A stretch of DNA of 6,512 nt from an uncultured Veillonella sp. (GCA_934183145.1 CAKPSA010000067.1:1-6512); one strand, 5' to 3'. Shown: positions 1 through 6,033, numbered from the stretch's first letter. Notes: generated by a model from the sequence alone, not told the origin. Numbers and translations: made by a program.

Positions 1-966
1 GAACTGTTAGCGCGTACAGAACCGAATATTTTTGATGTATTCATTGCTATATTTGGTGGGTTAGCTGGGATTATTGGGCAAACGCGTAAGACCTTAGATA
101 ATGTTATACCAGGTGTTGCGATTGCGACTGCACTTATGCCACCACTATGTACGGCAGGATATGGACTGGCTAATGGAAATTGGCAATATTTCTTTGGGGC
201 TAGCTATTTATTCTTTATAAATGCATTCTTTATCTTCTTTGCATCTTTTATTGTTTTAAAGGGTGTATATAGTTTGCCATTCCATAAACAAGCAGAAGAG
301 GTTAATCGTCGTAACCAGCTAATATTTCTCGTGATTGGTCTTATTATGGCTATACCAAGTATTTATGCAGGCTATGATATGACCATCAAGTATTCTGAGT
401 CAAATCATATGGAGCAGTTTATTAAGAATGATATTAATCAAGAGGGACGTCGACAAGTAATTGATTATTCATTGGATCAAACGAATAAGCTAGTAGACAT
501 AGTAGTTATAGGAGCTCCTGTGACTTCAGAGGAGCAAGCCCAGTTGGATGACAAGTTACAGAAAGATGAGTACTTGCAACCGTATACATTACGATTTGTT
601 AATAGCGTAGATGAGCAAAAATCTACTATGGATAAGACGAACTTGAATAAATCTTCAGAGAATCTTGGAACATATAAAAACTTGAGTAATCTATACCAGC
701 CGACTTATCAATTAGTAAGTGAAACTATAAATACTATGAAAACGACAGAAGCTGAAGCAAAGGCGTTATTCCCGTTTGTAAGTAAAGTGGAAGGCATGCC
801 TTTGATAGATAATCTAGAACAGCCTAAAGCGAATCGCTATATGGTGATTATCCATACCACGTCCACTGTATCTGATGCAGATTCGGAACGAATAAAAGCT
901 TGGTTAGAGGCTAAATTATCAGCACCTGTAACTATTTCTATCAAGCAAACAACGGCAACTTTATAA
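1..966 (+). CDS. DUF389-family integral membrane protein, 5'-truncated by the window edge
   Basis: The frame is open from base 1 to the TAA at 964-966, giving 321 visible residues; the true start lies upstream. The stretch around visible residues 35-57 (PGVAIATALMPPL, then a Gly-rich turn) matches the conserved core of the DUF389 family of bacterial membrane proteins, whose function is not established. Hydrophobic segments lie at about residues 10-28, 35-57, 62-88 and 106-125. A hydrophilic tail of roughly 195 residues follows, rich in charged and polar residues and without further membrane spans, probably a soluble domain. The first ATG in this frame (base 136) falls inside the conserved core, so it is not the start. 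A hairpin with a T-run follows 51 bp after the stop, suggesting that transcription ends there and that this gene is not co-transcribed with the lipoprotein gene downstream. Family assignment is fairly secure; role unknown. Confidence 0.8.
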   Translation, partial: ELLARTEPNIFDVFIAIFGGLAGIIGQTRKTLDNVIPGVAIATALMPPLCTAGYGLANGNWQYFFGASYLFFINAFFIFFASFIVLKGVYSLPFHKQAEEVNRRNQLIFLVIGLIMAIPSIYAGYDMTIKYSESNHMEQFIKNDINQEGRRQVIDYSLDQTNKLVDIVVIGAPVTSEEQAQLDDKLQKDEYLQPYTLRFVNSVDEQKSTMDKTNLNKSSENLGTYKNLSNLYQPTYQLVSETINTMKTTEAEAKALFPFVSKVEGMPLIDNLEQPKANRYMVIIHTTSTVSDADSERIKAWLEAKLSAPVTISIKQTTATL

Positions 967-1017
967 TTGAATCTTTTGATTTTGGTTAGATTGTTTATTA
1001 TATAGAGCAATATTTAT

Positions 1018-1091
1018 AACGGTACTAAGTTTGATTTTAGCTATTAGGTATACTACCTAGTAGTACGGAGAATCATCTTAGTACCGTTTTT
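1018..1091 (+). terminator. Branched inverted repeat, probable terminator of the DUF389 gene
   Basis: A perfect 12-bp inverted repeat (AACGGTACTAAG at 1018-1029, CTTAGTACCGTT at 1077-1088) closes the structure and runs into five T residues at 1087-1091. Inside it, 1033-1036 pairs with 1071-1074. A second hairpin pairs 1041-1050 with 1054-1063 (10 bp including one G-U) around a 3-base loop. The T-run at the 3' foot fits a rho-independent terminator for the + strand gene upstream. The nested hairpin makes it larger than a usual terminator. The sequence TTTAT lies directly on both sides (1013-1017 and 1089-1093), so a small mobile palindromic element is an alternative reading. Confidence 0.6.
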
Positions 1092-1191
1092 ATGTATTTG
1101 GAATAGTTAAATGTAATTATTCTTATCTTGCTATAGATTAAGGTTATATTAATTGATACATAAAATTTATTATGCAAGTAGGAATTAAATT

Positions 1192-1200
1192 TGCTATACT
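1192..1200 (+). promoter_or_regulatory. Candidate extended -10 promoter for metQ
   Basis: TGCTATACT is a good extended -10 element (TGn followed by TATACT at 1195-1200). No convincing -35 box lies 17 bp upstream; the bases at 1172-1177 read ATGCAA. Transcription would begin near 1207, leaving a leader of about 130 nt before the metQ ATG. It is the best sigma-70-like match in the gap between 967 and 1336. Called by eye. Confidence 0.45.
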
Positions 1201-1228
1201 TACTACATCGAAATTATTAAATAACTAA

Positions 1229-1332
1229 ATGTAGATAAATGATTAGACTATATAGCTTTTTAATATATCTACGTGTGTGTATGCGTATGAGTCCTCGTCC
1301 ATTGATGTAGGTGTTCATCGTAGATAGGAGGA
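1229..1332 (+). promoter_or_regulatory. metQ 5' leader with two mutually exclusive pairings next to the RBS
   Basis: Segment 1266-1273 (TATCTACG) can pair perfectly over 8 bp with 1319-1326 (CGTAGATA), which ends directly against the ribosome binding site GGAGGA at 1327-1332. Nearly the same bases, 1266-1274, can instead pair with 1229-1237 (9 bp, one G-U). Only one pairing can form at a time, so the leader could switch between an RBS-adjacent stem and an upstream stem. Neither is followed by a T-run, so any control would act on translation rather than termination. I do not recognise a SAM riboswitch or T-box motif. The pairings are seen in the sequence; the regulatory role is inferred. Confidence 0.3.
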
Positions 1333-1336
1333 TTAC

Positions 1337-2158
1337 ATGAAAAAATGGTTGGCATTAGCCGCGACGGCCGTATTGGGCGCGTCTTTATTAATTAGTGGTT
1401 GTGGCTCTTCCACAAATAATGCGAGCTCTAGTGGCTCTAAAGAGGTATTAAAGGTAGCAGCAAATCCTGTACCTCATGCTGAAATCTTAGAACAAGTAAA
1501 ACCTATTTTGGCTAAGGAAGGTGTAGATTTACAAATCGTTGAATTTACAGACTATATCCAACCAAACATGGCATTATCTAGCCATGAAGTTAATGCAAAC
1601 TTCTTTGCAAACGTACCTTACCAAAATAACTATAACAAAGACCATGGTACAAACTTCGTAAGCTTTGCACCAGTTCATATCGAACCATTGGCTATTTACT
1701 CTCAAAAAATTAAAGACTTGAAAGATTTGCCAAATGGTGCAAAAGTAGCAATTCCATCTGACCCAACAAACAGTGCTCGCGCACTTCTCTTGTTGCAAAG
1801 TGCTGGTCTTGTAACATTGAAAGATCCAACTGGTTTGACTAATACAGTATTCGATGTAACTAGCAACCCTAAAAACATCCAAATTACTGAGTTAGAAGCA
1901 GCTCAAATTCCTCGCTCCATCCAAGATTTAGACGCAGCAGTAATCAATGCTAACTATGCATTGCCTGCAGGTCTTAATCCTACAAAAGATGGCTTATTCG
2001 TAGAAAAAGCTGACTCTCCATATGCAAATCTTCTTTCCGTTAACCCTGGTGATGAAAATAAACCAGCTATCCAAAAATTAGCTAAAGCATTACAATCTCC
2101 AGAAGTTAAGAAGTTTATCGAAGAACACTACAAAGGGGCTATTATCCCAGCGTTCTAA
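1337..2158 (+). CDS. metQ: MetQ/NlpA-family substrate-binding lipoprotein (methionine ABC importer type)
   Basis: This 273-residue protein is full length for the family of lipid-anchored binding proteins that deliver methionine or related compounds to MetNI ABC importers. Residues 1-21 form a lipoprotein signal peptide (MKKW, hydrophobic core, then the lipobox ISGC with Cys22 as the lipidation site), followed by a Ser/Asn/Gly-rich linker to about residue 36. Family motifs are clear: NPVPHAEILEQVKP near 43-56, VEFTDYIQPN near 68-77, TNSARALLLL near 144-153, INANYA near 203-208 and DSPYANLL near 226-233. The segment that usually reads DANFFQHxPYL is NANFFANVPYQ here (86-96), so the common Gln-His pair is Ala-Asn. 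The start is fixed by AGGAGGA at 1326-1332. No metN or metI is in the window, so the protein must serve a transporter encoded elsewhere. The family is secure; methionine as ligand is likely but not proven. Confidence 0.88.
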   Translation: MKKWLALAATAVLGASLLISGCGSSTNNASSSGSKEVLKVAANPVPHAEILEQVKPILAKEGVDLQIVEFTDYIQPNMALSSHEVNANFFANVPYQNNYNKDHGTNFVSFAPVHIEPLAIYSQKIKDLKDLPNGAKVAIPSDPTNSARALLLLQSAGLVTLKDPTGLTNTVFDVTSNPKNIQITELEAAQIPRSIQDLDAAVINANYALPAGLNPTKDGLFVEKADSPYANLLSVNPGDENKPAIQKLAKALQSPEVKKFIEEHYKGAIIPAF

Positions 2159-2224
2159 TCGATTGATCGTTAATAACACATATGTATCTGAAATACCTTC
2201 TCATGACAAACTCTATAGATACGG

Positions 2225-2258
2225 AAAAGGCGTAACACCATTGGTGTTACGCCTTTTT
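2225..2258. terminator. Strong bidirectional rho-independent terminator between metQ and pocR
   Basis: Bases 2225-2240 are the exact reverse complement of 2242-2257, forming a GC-containing stem (GGCGTAACACC arm) with a very small apical loop. The + strand ends in TTTTT (2254-2258) and the opposite strand in TTTT, from the AAAA at 2225-2228. It therefore suits both converging genes: it lies 66 bp past the metQ stop and just past the minus-strand regulator stop at 2265. Confidence 0.92.
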
Positions 2259-2264
2259 GTTATA

Positions 2265-3155
2265 TTATCCATCAATTGGTTTAGCATATTTTTTCCTGTA
2301 CGAATGTGGTGTTTCGGTAGTAGCTAGCTTGAATATTTTACAGAAGTAGCTTGTTCTATTATAGCCCAATGTTTTGCTAATCTGATTAACTGTTAGTTGG
2401 GAATATACCAATAGTTTTTTGGCTTCTTGTATGCGCAATAGTGTTATATATTGCACTACTGACAGTCCTGTATCATCTTTGAAAATCTTAGAGAAGTAGG
2501 ACTCGCTTAAATGAATATGTTCCGAAATCCTCCTGAGCGACACGCGTTTGCTCAGGTTTTTTTCTATGTATAGCATAGCTTTTCGGATTTCTGGACGATT
2601 AATAGGTCGTTCCGATTCTACAAAGTCCGGTAATTGTTCATAAGGCATTTCTTCGGCCATGGCATCGTTAAATGGGAAGTAATGTTCTACTAAAATCCTC
2701 AACACCTTCGTAGCACTGTAAATTTGTTCTGCTGTCAAAACCGGTAATGTCCGATACAAGGCGCGAAGTTTAGTATCATCATGCCAATCGGTTTGGGTAG
2801 GTAAGATCGGCTTAATAGTCGTATCCTCTGTTTTTGTTTGTCCTGCCATAATGAAGCCTAAGATAGCGCCATCTTTCATGATAGGCACGGAGAAATCTAT
2901 GAGCCCCATGTGACAGCGATACGGGCAGGAGGATAGTTCTTTTGTCGCATCTAGTCCACCATATAAGTCGCATTGATTGCAGCGTTTGGCGTAGGCTGGA
3001 TTGCGCCTTACGACCTTACAAAATGGAGAAAAGTTATATTCTTGAGATAACACTTTTCCACGATTATTTACAAAAATGGCAGCGATTTTTGTTATGTTTG
3101 TGAAATCACGCATGATTTCATTGATAAGTTTAGTATCTTCATTTGTACAAATCAT
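2265..3155 (-). CDS. pocR: PocR-domain/AraC-family transcriptional regulator of the pdu operon
   Basis: This 296-residue regulator probably activates the divergent pdu operon in response to a small diol. An N-terminal PocR domain (about residues 5-160) is a PAS-like sensor; in this family it is linked to sensing propanediol and other simple hydrocarbon derivatives. Five cysteines cluster in it (Cys46, Cys59, Cys62, Cys77, Cys81), followed by HMGLIDFSVPI and GFIMAGQ, typical of the domain. The C-terminal AraC/XylS DNA-binding domain spans about 188-292. Its first helix-turn-helix lies near 206-227 (RRISEHIHLSESYFSKIFK) and its second near 255-276 (NQISKTLGYNRTSYFCKIFK), ending TPHSYRKKY. The ATG at 3155 is chosen because GGAGG stands 8 bp upstream on this strand (3163-3167). 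An in-frame GTG at 3200 would add 15 residues but has no ribosome binding site. Position next to pduBCD supports the symbol. Confidence 0.88.
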   Translation of the reverse strand: MICTNEDTKLINEIMRDFTNITKIAAIFVNNRGKVLSQEYNFSPFCKVVRRNPAYAKRCNQCDLYGGLDATKELSSCPYRCHMGLIDFSVPIMKDGAILGFIMAGQTKTEDTTIKPILPTQTDWHDDTKLRALYRTLPVLTAEQIYSATKVLRILVEHYFPFNDAMAEEMPYEQLPDFVESERPINRPEIRKAMLYIEKNLSKRVSLRRISEHIHLSESYFSKIFKDDTGLSVVQYITLLRIQEAKKLLVYSQLTVNQISKTLGYNRTSYFCKIFKLATTETPHSYRKKYAKPIDG

Positions 3156-3160
3156 AGTAA

Positions 3161-3190
3161 AACCTCCAATCACAAATGTGTTAAGAGGTC
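3161..3190 (-). promoter_or_regulatory. Hairpin that could mask the pocR ribosome binding site
   Basis: Read on the minus strand, GACCTC (3190 to 3185) can pair with GAGGTT (3166 to 3161; 5 Watson-Crick pairs plus one G-U), which contains most of the pocR Shine-Dalgarno sequence. An inner stem CAC/GTG (from the palindrome at 3171-3180) lies between them. This would partly hide the ribosome binding site in the mRNA. The pairing is visible; its use in control is inferred. Confidence 0.3.
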
Positions 3191-3330
3191 TAGTAAGCAC
3201 ACCGCTATAATAGCTCTACTTGCTCTCTATCTATTGGGCAGGCTCTAAACCTGAGAAAAGAGAAAAGTGACATACCACCTAAAATTCATATACATATAAA
3301 ATTACGTTATTTCTTGCTTTTACATGTATA

Positions 3331-3339
3331 AGTATAACA
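3331..3339 (-). promoter_or_regulatory. Candidate extended -10 promoter for pocR
   Basis: On the minus strand the bases read TGTTATACT, a good extended -10 element. The -35 position at 17-bp spacing (3354-3359, TTACTA on this strand) is a poor match, consistent with an activator-dependent or extended -10 promoter. The start point would be near 3324, giving a pocR leader of about 170 nt. Called by eye. Confidence 0.4.
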
Positions 3340-3345
3340 GGATTG

Positions 3346-3381
3346 TCGTATTTTAGTAATAGAAAAATCGCATTTTACGAA
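3346..3381 (+). promoter_or_regulatory. Pair of direct repeats at 22-bp spacing, candidate PocR operators
   Basis: TCGTATTTTAGTAA (3346-3359) and TCGCATTTTACGAA (3368-3381) agree at 11 of 14 positions, and their starts are 22 bp apart, close to two helical turns. A weaker third copy, TTGTATTTAATAA, begins at 3396. AraC-family dimers typically bind tandem direct repeats on one face of the helix. These repeats overlap the -35 side of the pocR promoter and lie upstream of the candidate pdu -10 box, where a divergent activator would be expected. The repeats are seen; PocR binding is inferred, and AT-rich DNA makes chance similarity possible. Confidence 0.4.
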
Positions 3382-3412
3382 TATACATAAAAAAGTTGTA
3401 TTTAATAATTTT

Positions 3413-3418
3413 TATAAT
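3413..3418 (+). promoter_or_regulatory. Candidate -10 box of the pdu operon promoter
   Basis: TATAAT at 3413-3418 is a consensus -10 hexamer. There is no -35 box at normal spacing (3390-3395 reads AAAAAG), which would fit a promoter that depends on an AraC-type activator bound just upstream. A start near 3425 would leave a leader of about 210 nt before pduB. The surrounding DNA is very AT-rich, so the match could be by chance. Confidence 0.35.
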
Positions 3419-3424
3419 AAAGAT

Positions 3425-3636
3425 AGATAAAAGCCTTATATTACTTATATTTAGAAAGGATTGAGTCCAATGGGTTGTGACTGAATAGCAAGGCATGCTC
3501 TATAGCAATATATGGTGTACAGGATATAGTGTTGCATACATATGAATGGTTAAAGAAATGATAAAAAATATAAAATGGTATACCGCAGCATAGTTTCCTG
3601 TACAAAGATACTTTCATTATACGTATGGAGGGTATT
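3425..3636 (+). promoter_or_regulatory. Long untranslated leader ahead of pduB
   Basis: About 210 bp with no supportable gene. A perfect 9-bp inverted repeat joins 3516-3524 (TGTACAGGA) to 3596-3604 (TCCTGTACA) around a 71-base loop that holds the palindrome GGTATACC at 3577-3584. Overlapping short stems are possible at 3487-3507: AGCA/TGCT, or TGCT/AGCA using the next copy. No cobalamin riboswitch core or other known riboswitch was recognised. No remnant of pduA and no in-frame extension of pduB lies here; the pduB frame is closed by TAA at 3571-3573. Four-codon and 15- to 16-codon ATG frames exist, but nothing argues that they are genes. Confidence 0.3.
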
Positions 3637-4338
3637 ATGGCGACAACATGTGGATTGACTGAATTCGTAGGGACTAGCAAAACTGGAGATACTATAGGTC
3701 TCGTAATTGCTAACGTAGATCAACAAGTATTAGATGCGATGAAATTAAAGAAAAAATATCGCTCTATCGGTATTTTAGGCGCTCGTACTGGTGCAGGCCC
3801 ACACATTATGGCGGCTGATGAAGCAGTAAAAGCAACAAATACAGAAATTGTTAGCATCGAATTACCTCGTGATACTAAAGGTGGCGCAGGCCATGGCTCA
3901 TTAATTATCTTTGGTGGCGATGATGTATCCGATGTAAAACGAGCTATTGAAGTAGCATTAGCTGAAGTGGAACGCACCTTTGGCGATGTATACGCAAATG
4001 ATGCTGGTCATCTTGAATTGCAATATACAGCACGCGCTAGTCATGCGGTAAATACAGCATTTGGTGCTCCTGAAGGTAAGGCTTTTGGCCTTATTGTAGG
4101 CGCTCCTGCAGCGATTGGCGTAGTAATGGCCGATGTAGCTGTTAAATCTGCGAACGTTGATGTAATCGGTTATGCATCACCTTCTGCAGGTACAAGTAAT
4201 TCTAACGAAGTTATTTTACAGATTTCTGGCGATTCTGGGGCTGTACGACAAGCAGTTATCTCTGCTCGTGAAGTAGGTAAACAATTGCTTGGTACGATGG
4301 GTGACGAACCAGTGAACGGAGCCCCTTCCTATATCTAA
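3637..4338 (+). CDS. pduB: Pdu microcompartment shell protein PduB, short (PduB'-like) form with two BMC domains
   Basis: The 233-residue product is a tandem-BMC-domain shell protein that forms trimers tiling the facets of the propanediol-utilization microcompartment. The first BMC-type domain spans about residues 8-125 and the second about 130-228. Near-invariant family stretches include YRSIGILGARTGAGPHIMAA (41-60), ELPRDTKGGAGHGSLI (75-90), ERTFGDVYA (112-120), SGDSGAVRQAVISAREVGK (197-215) and the C-terminal PSYI. ATG 3637 is chosen because GGAGGG (3627-3632) sits just upstream; an in-frame ATG at 3625 overlaps that site and lacks its own. The start matches the shorter Salmonella form, PduB'. 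The 37-residue extension of full-length Salmonella PduB, which links shell to enzyme core, is absent; Lactobacillus PduB is likewise short. First gene of the operon, 21 bp before pduC. Confidence 0.95.
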   Translation: MATTCGLTEFVGTSKTGDTIGLVIANVDQQVLDAMKLKKKYRSIGILGARTGAGPHIMAADEAVKATNTEIVSIELPRDTKGGAGHGSLIIFGGDDVSDVKRAIEVALAEVERTFGDVYANDAGHLELQYTARASHAVNTAFGAPEGKAFGLIVGAPAAIGVVMADVAVKSANVDVIGYASPSAGTSNSNEVILQISGDSGAVRQAVISAREVGKQLLGTMGDEPVNGAPSYI

Positions 4339-4359
4339 TCTGAAAGGATGGTATGCCCT

Positions 4360-6021
4360 ATGAAATCAAAACGTTTTGAAGTTTTAAGTCAACGTCCTGT
4401 TAATCAGGATGGTTATGTAAAGGAATGGGTAGAGGAAGGTTTTATAGCTATGGAATCTCCTCAAGATCCAAAGCCTAGCCTCAAAATTGAAGGCGGTCGC
4501 ATCGTTGAACTCGATGGTAAACGCCGCGAAGATTTTGATCTTATCGATACATTTATTGCAAATTACGGTATCGTTCTCGATGGTGCTCCACAAGCGATGG
4601 CAAAAGACTCTAAAGAGATTGCTAATATGATGCTAACCCCTTCAGTACCTCGCGAAGAAATCGTTAAGATTTGTAAATCTATTACTCCAGCAAAAATGTT
4701 GGAAGTTGTTTCTTGCATGAACGTTGTTGAAATGATGCAATGTATGCAAAAAATGCGCGCTCGTCGTACTATGGCTAACCAAGCCCATGTAACGAACGTA
4801 AACGATAACCCAGTACAAATCGCAGCAGATGCTGCAGAAGGTGCACTTCGTGGGTTCGCAGAAGAAGAAACAACAGTAGCGGTTGCTCGTTATGCACCAC
4901 TTAATGCGATTAGCTTGCTCGTAGGCTCTCAATGTGGTCGTCCAGGCGTATTGACTCAATGCTCCTTGGAAGAAGCAACAGAATTGGAACTTGGTATGCG
5001 CGGTTTCACAGCTTATGCAGAAACTATCTCCGTATATGGTACAGAAGACGTATTTACCGATGGTGATGACACACCTTGGTCTAAAGGCTTCCTCGCATCT
5101 GCTTATGCATCTCGAGGCCTTAAAATGCGCTTTACATCTGGTACAGGCTCTGAAGTACAAATGGGCCAAGCAGAAGGCAAATCTATGTTGTACCTTGAAA
5201 TCCGTTGCCTATATATTACAAAAGGTGCCGGCGTACAAGGTATCCAAAATGGTTCTGTAAGCTGTATCGGCATTCCAGCAGCCGTACCTTCTGGTATCCG
5301 CGCTGTATTAGCAGAAAACCTTGTAGCTGCTATGCTCGACCTTGAATGTGCATCTAGTAATGACCAAACATTCAGTCACTCTGACTTGCGTCGAACAGCC
5401 CGTACATTGATGCAATTTGCACCTGGTACTGACTTTATCTGCTCCGGTTATAGTTCTACACCAAACTATGACAACATGTTCGCTGGTTCTAACTGGGATG
5501 CAGAGGACTATGATGACTGGACAGTTATCCAACGTGACCTCAAGGTAAATGGCGGTCTTATTCCTGCTCGCGAAGAAGAAGTTGTAGCGGTTCGTAATAA
5601 AGCGGCTCGTGCATTACAAGCTTTGTTCAAAGCCTTAGGCTTGCCTCCAATTACAGATCAAGAGGTAGAGGCTGCTACCTATGCAAATGGCTCTAAAGAT
5701 ATGCCTCCTCGCGATAAGGTTGCAGATATTAAAGCGGCTCAAGACTTGTTAAACCGTGGTGTTACAGGCGTTGACTTCGTAAAAGGCTTAGCTAAAGAAG
5801 GTCATCAAGATGTAGCACAAAGTATTTTGAACCTATTAAAACAAAAAATCTCCGGCGATTACTTACAAACATCGGCCATCTTTGACCGTGATTTCAACGT
5901 TATCTCCGCGATTAACAATAGAAATGACTATCAAGGTGTTGGCACAGGGTATCGTGTGGAAGGTGAAGATTGGGAACGTATTAAAAATATTCCAAACGCC
6001 ATTGATCCACGGGATATATAA
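4360..6021 (+). CDS. pduC: Propanediol (diol) dehydratase large subunit
   Basis: Alpha subunit of adenosylcobalamin-dependent diol dehydratase (with PduD and PduE). It converts 1,2-propanediol to propionaldehyde, and often glycerol to 3-hydroxypropionaldehyde, inside the microcompartment. The 553 residues align from end to end, without gaps over the catalytic part, with the enteric enzyme as I remember it, so its residue numbers carry over: His143, Glu170, Glu221, Gln296, Asp335 and Ser362 are all present, as are substrate-pocket Ser301 and Gln336. Recognisable stretches include RPVNQDGYVKEW (12-23), QAHVTNVNDNPVQIAADAAE (141-160) and ECASSNDQTFSHSDLRRTAR (329-348). ATG 4360 gives the family N-terminus (MKSKRFE). 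The in-frame ATG at 4348 sits directly against AAAGG and would add MVCP, so it is less likely, although the spacing from AAAGGA to 4360 is a long 11 nt. Diol versus glycerol preference cannot be fixed here. Confidence 0.96.
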   Translation: MKSKRFEVLSQRPVNQDGYVKEWVEEGFIAMESPQDPKPSLKIEGGRIVELDGKRREDFDLIDTFIANYGIVLDGAPQAMAKDSKEIANMMLTPSVPREEIVKICKSITPAKMLEVVSCMNVVEMMQCMQKMRARRTMANQAHVTNVNDNPVQIAADAAEGALRGFAEEETTVAVARYAPLNAISLLVGSQCGRPGVLTQCSLEEATELELGMRGFTAYAETISVYGTEDVFTDGDDTPWSKGFLASAYASRGLKMRFTSGTGSEVQMGQAEGKSMLYLEIRCLYITKGAGVQGIQNGSVSCIGIPAAVPSGIRAVLAENLVAAMLDLECASSNDQTFSHSDLRRTARTLMQFAPGTDFICSGYSSTPNYDNMFAGSNWDAEDYDDWTVIQRDLKVNGGLIPAREEEVVAVRNKAARALQALFKALGLPPITDQEVEAATYANGSKDMPPRDKVADIKAAQDLLNRGVTGVDFVKGLAKEGHQDVAQSILNLLKQKISGDYLQTSAIFDRDFNVISAINNRNDYQGVGTGYRVEGEDWERIKNIPNAIDPRDI

Positions 6022-6033
6022 GGAGGTGTCATG

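Noticed and set aside
1203..1234. A further stem CTACAT (1203-1208) with ATGTAG (1229-1234) in the metQ leader
   Set aside because: The candidate promoter places the transcription start near 1207, so most of the first arm would not be in the RNA.
1574..1882. Open frame of 102 codons on the minus strand inside metQ
   Set aside because: Antisense to a clear family member, with no ribosome binding site and no recognisable protein character.
3241..3256. CAGG...CCTGCC on the minus strand, resembling the B12 box of a cobalamin riboswitch ahead of pocR
   Set aside because: The loop is longer than in the B12 box, and the other conserved core blocks of the cobalamin riboswitch are not visible upstream. 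It is only a short hairpin.
3470..3484. Four-codon frame (Met-Gly-Cys-Asp-stop) with AAAGGA 9 nt upstream in the pdu leader
   Set aside because: Too short to distinguish from chance; no attenuator or codon-run logic accompanies it.
3495..3589. Two ATG frames of 16 and 15 codons in the pdu leader as a possible detached PduB N-terminal helix
   Set aside because: Neither has a properly spaced ribosome binding site, and neither resembles the known PduB extension.
3441..3680. Minus-strand open frame of 79 codons across the pdu leader and pduB start
   Set aside because: No ribosome binding site, overlaps the start of a secure gene, and shows no family resemblance.
4642..5169. Minus-strand open frame of 175 codons inside pduC
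   Set aside because: Shadow of the biased codon use in pduC; Cys- and Phe-rich nonsense composition and no start signals.
4991..5260. Second + strand frame of 89 codons inside pduC
   Set aside because: Out-of-frame shadow within a gene whose catalytic residues are all in the main frame; no frameshift is needed.
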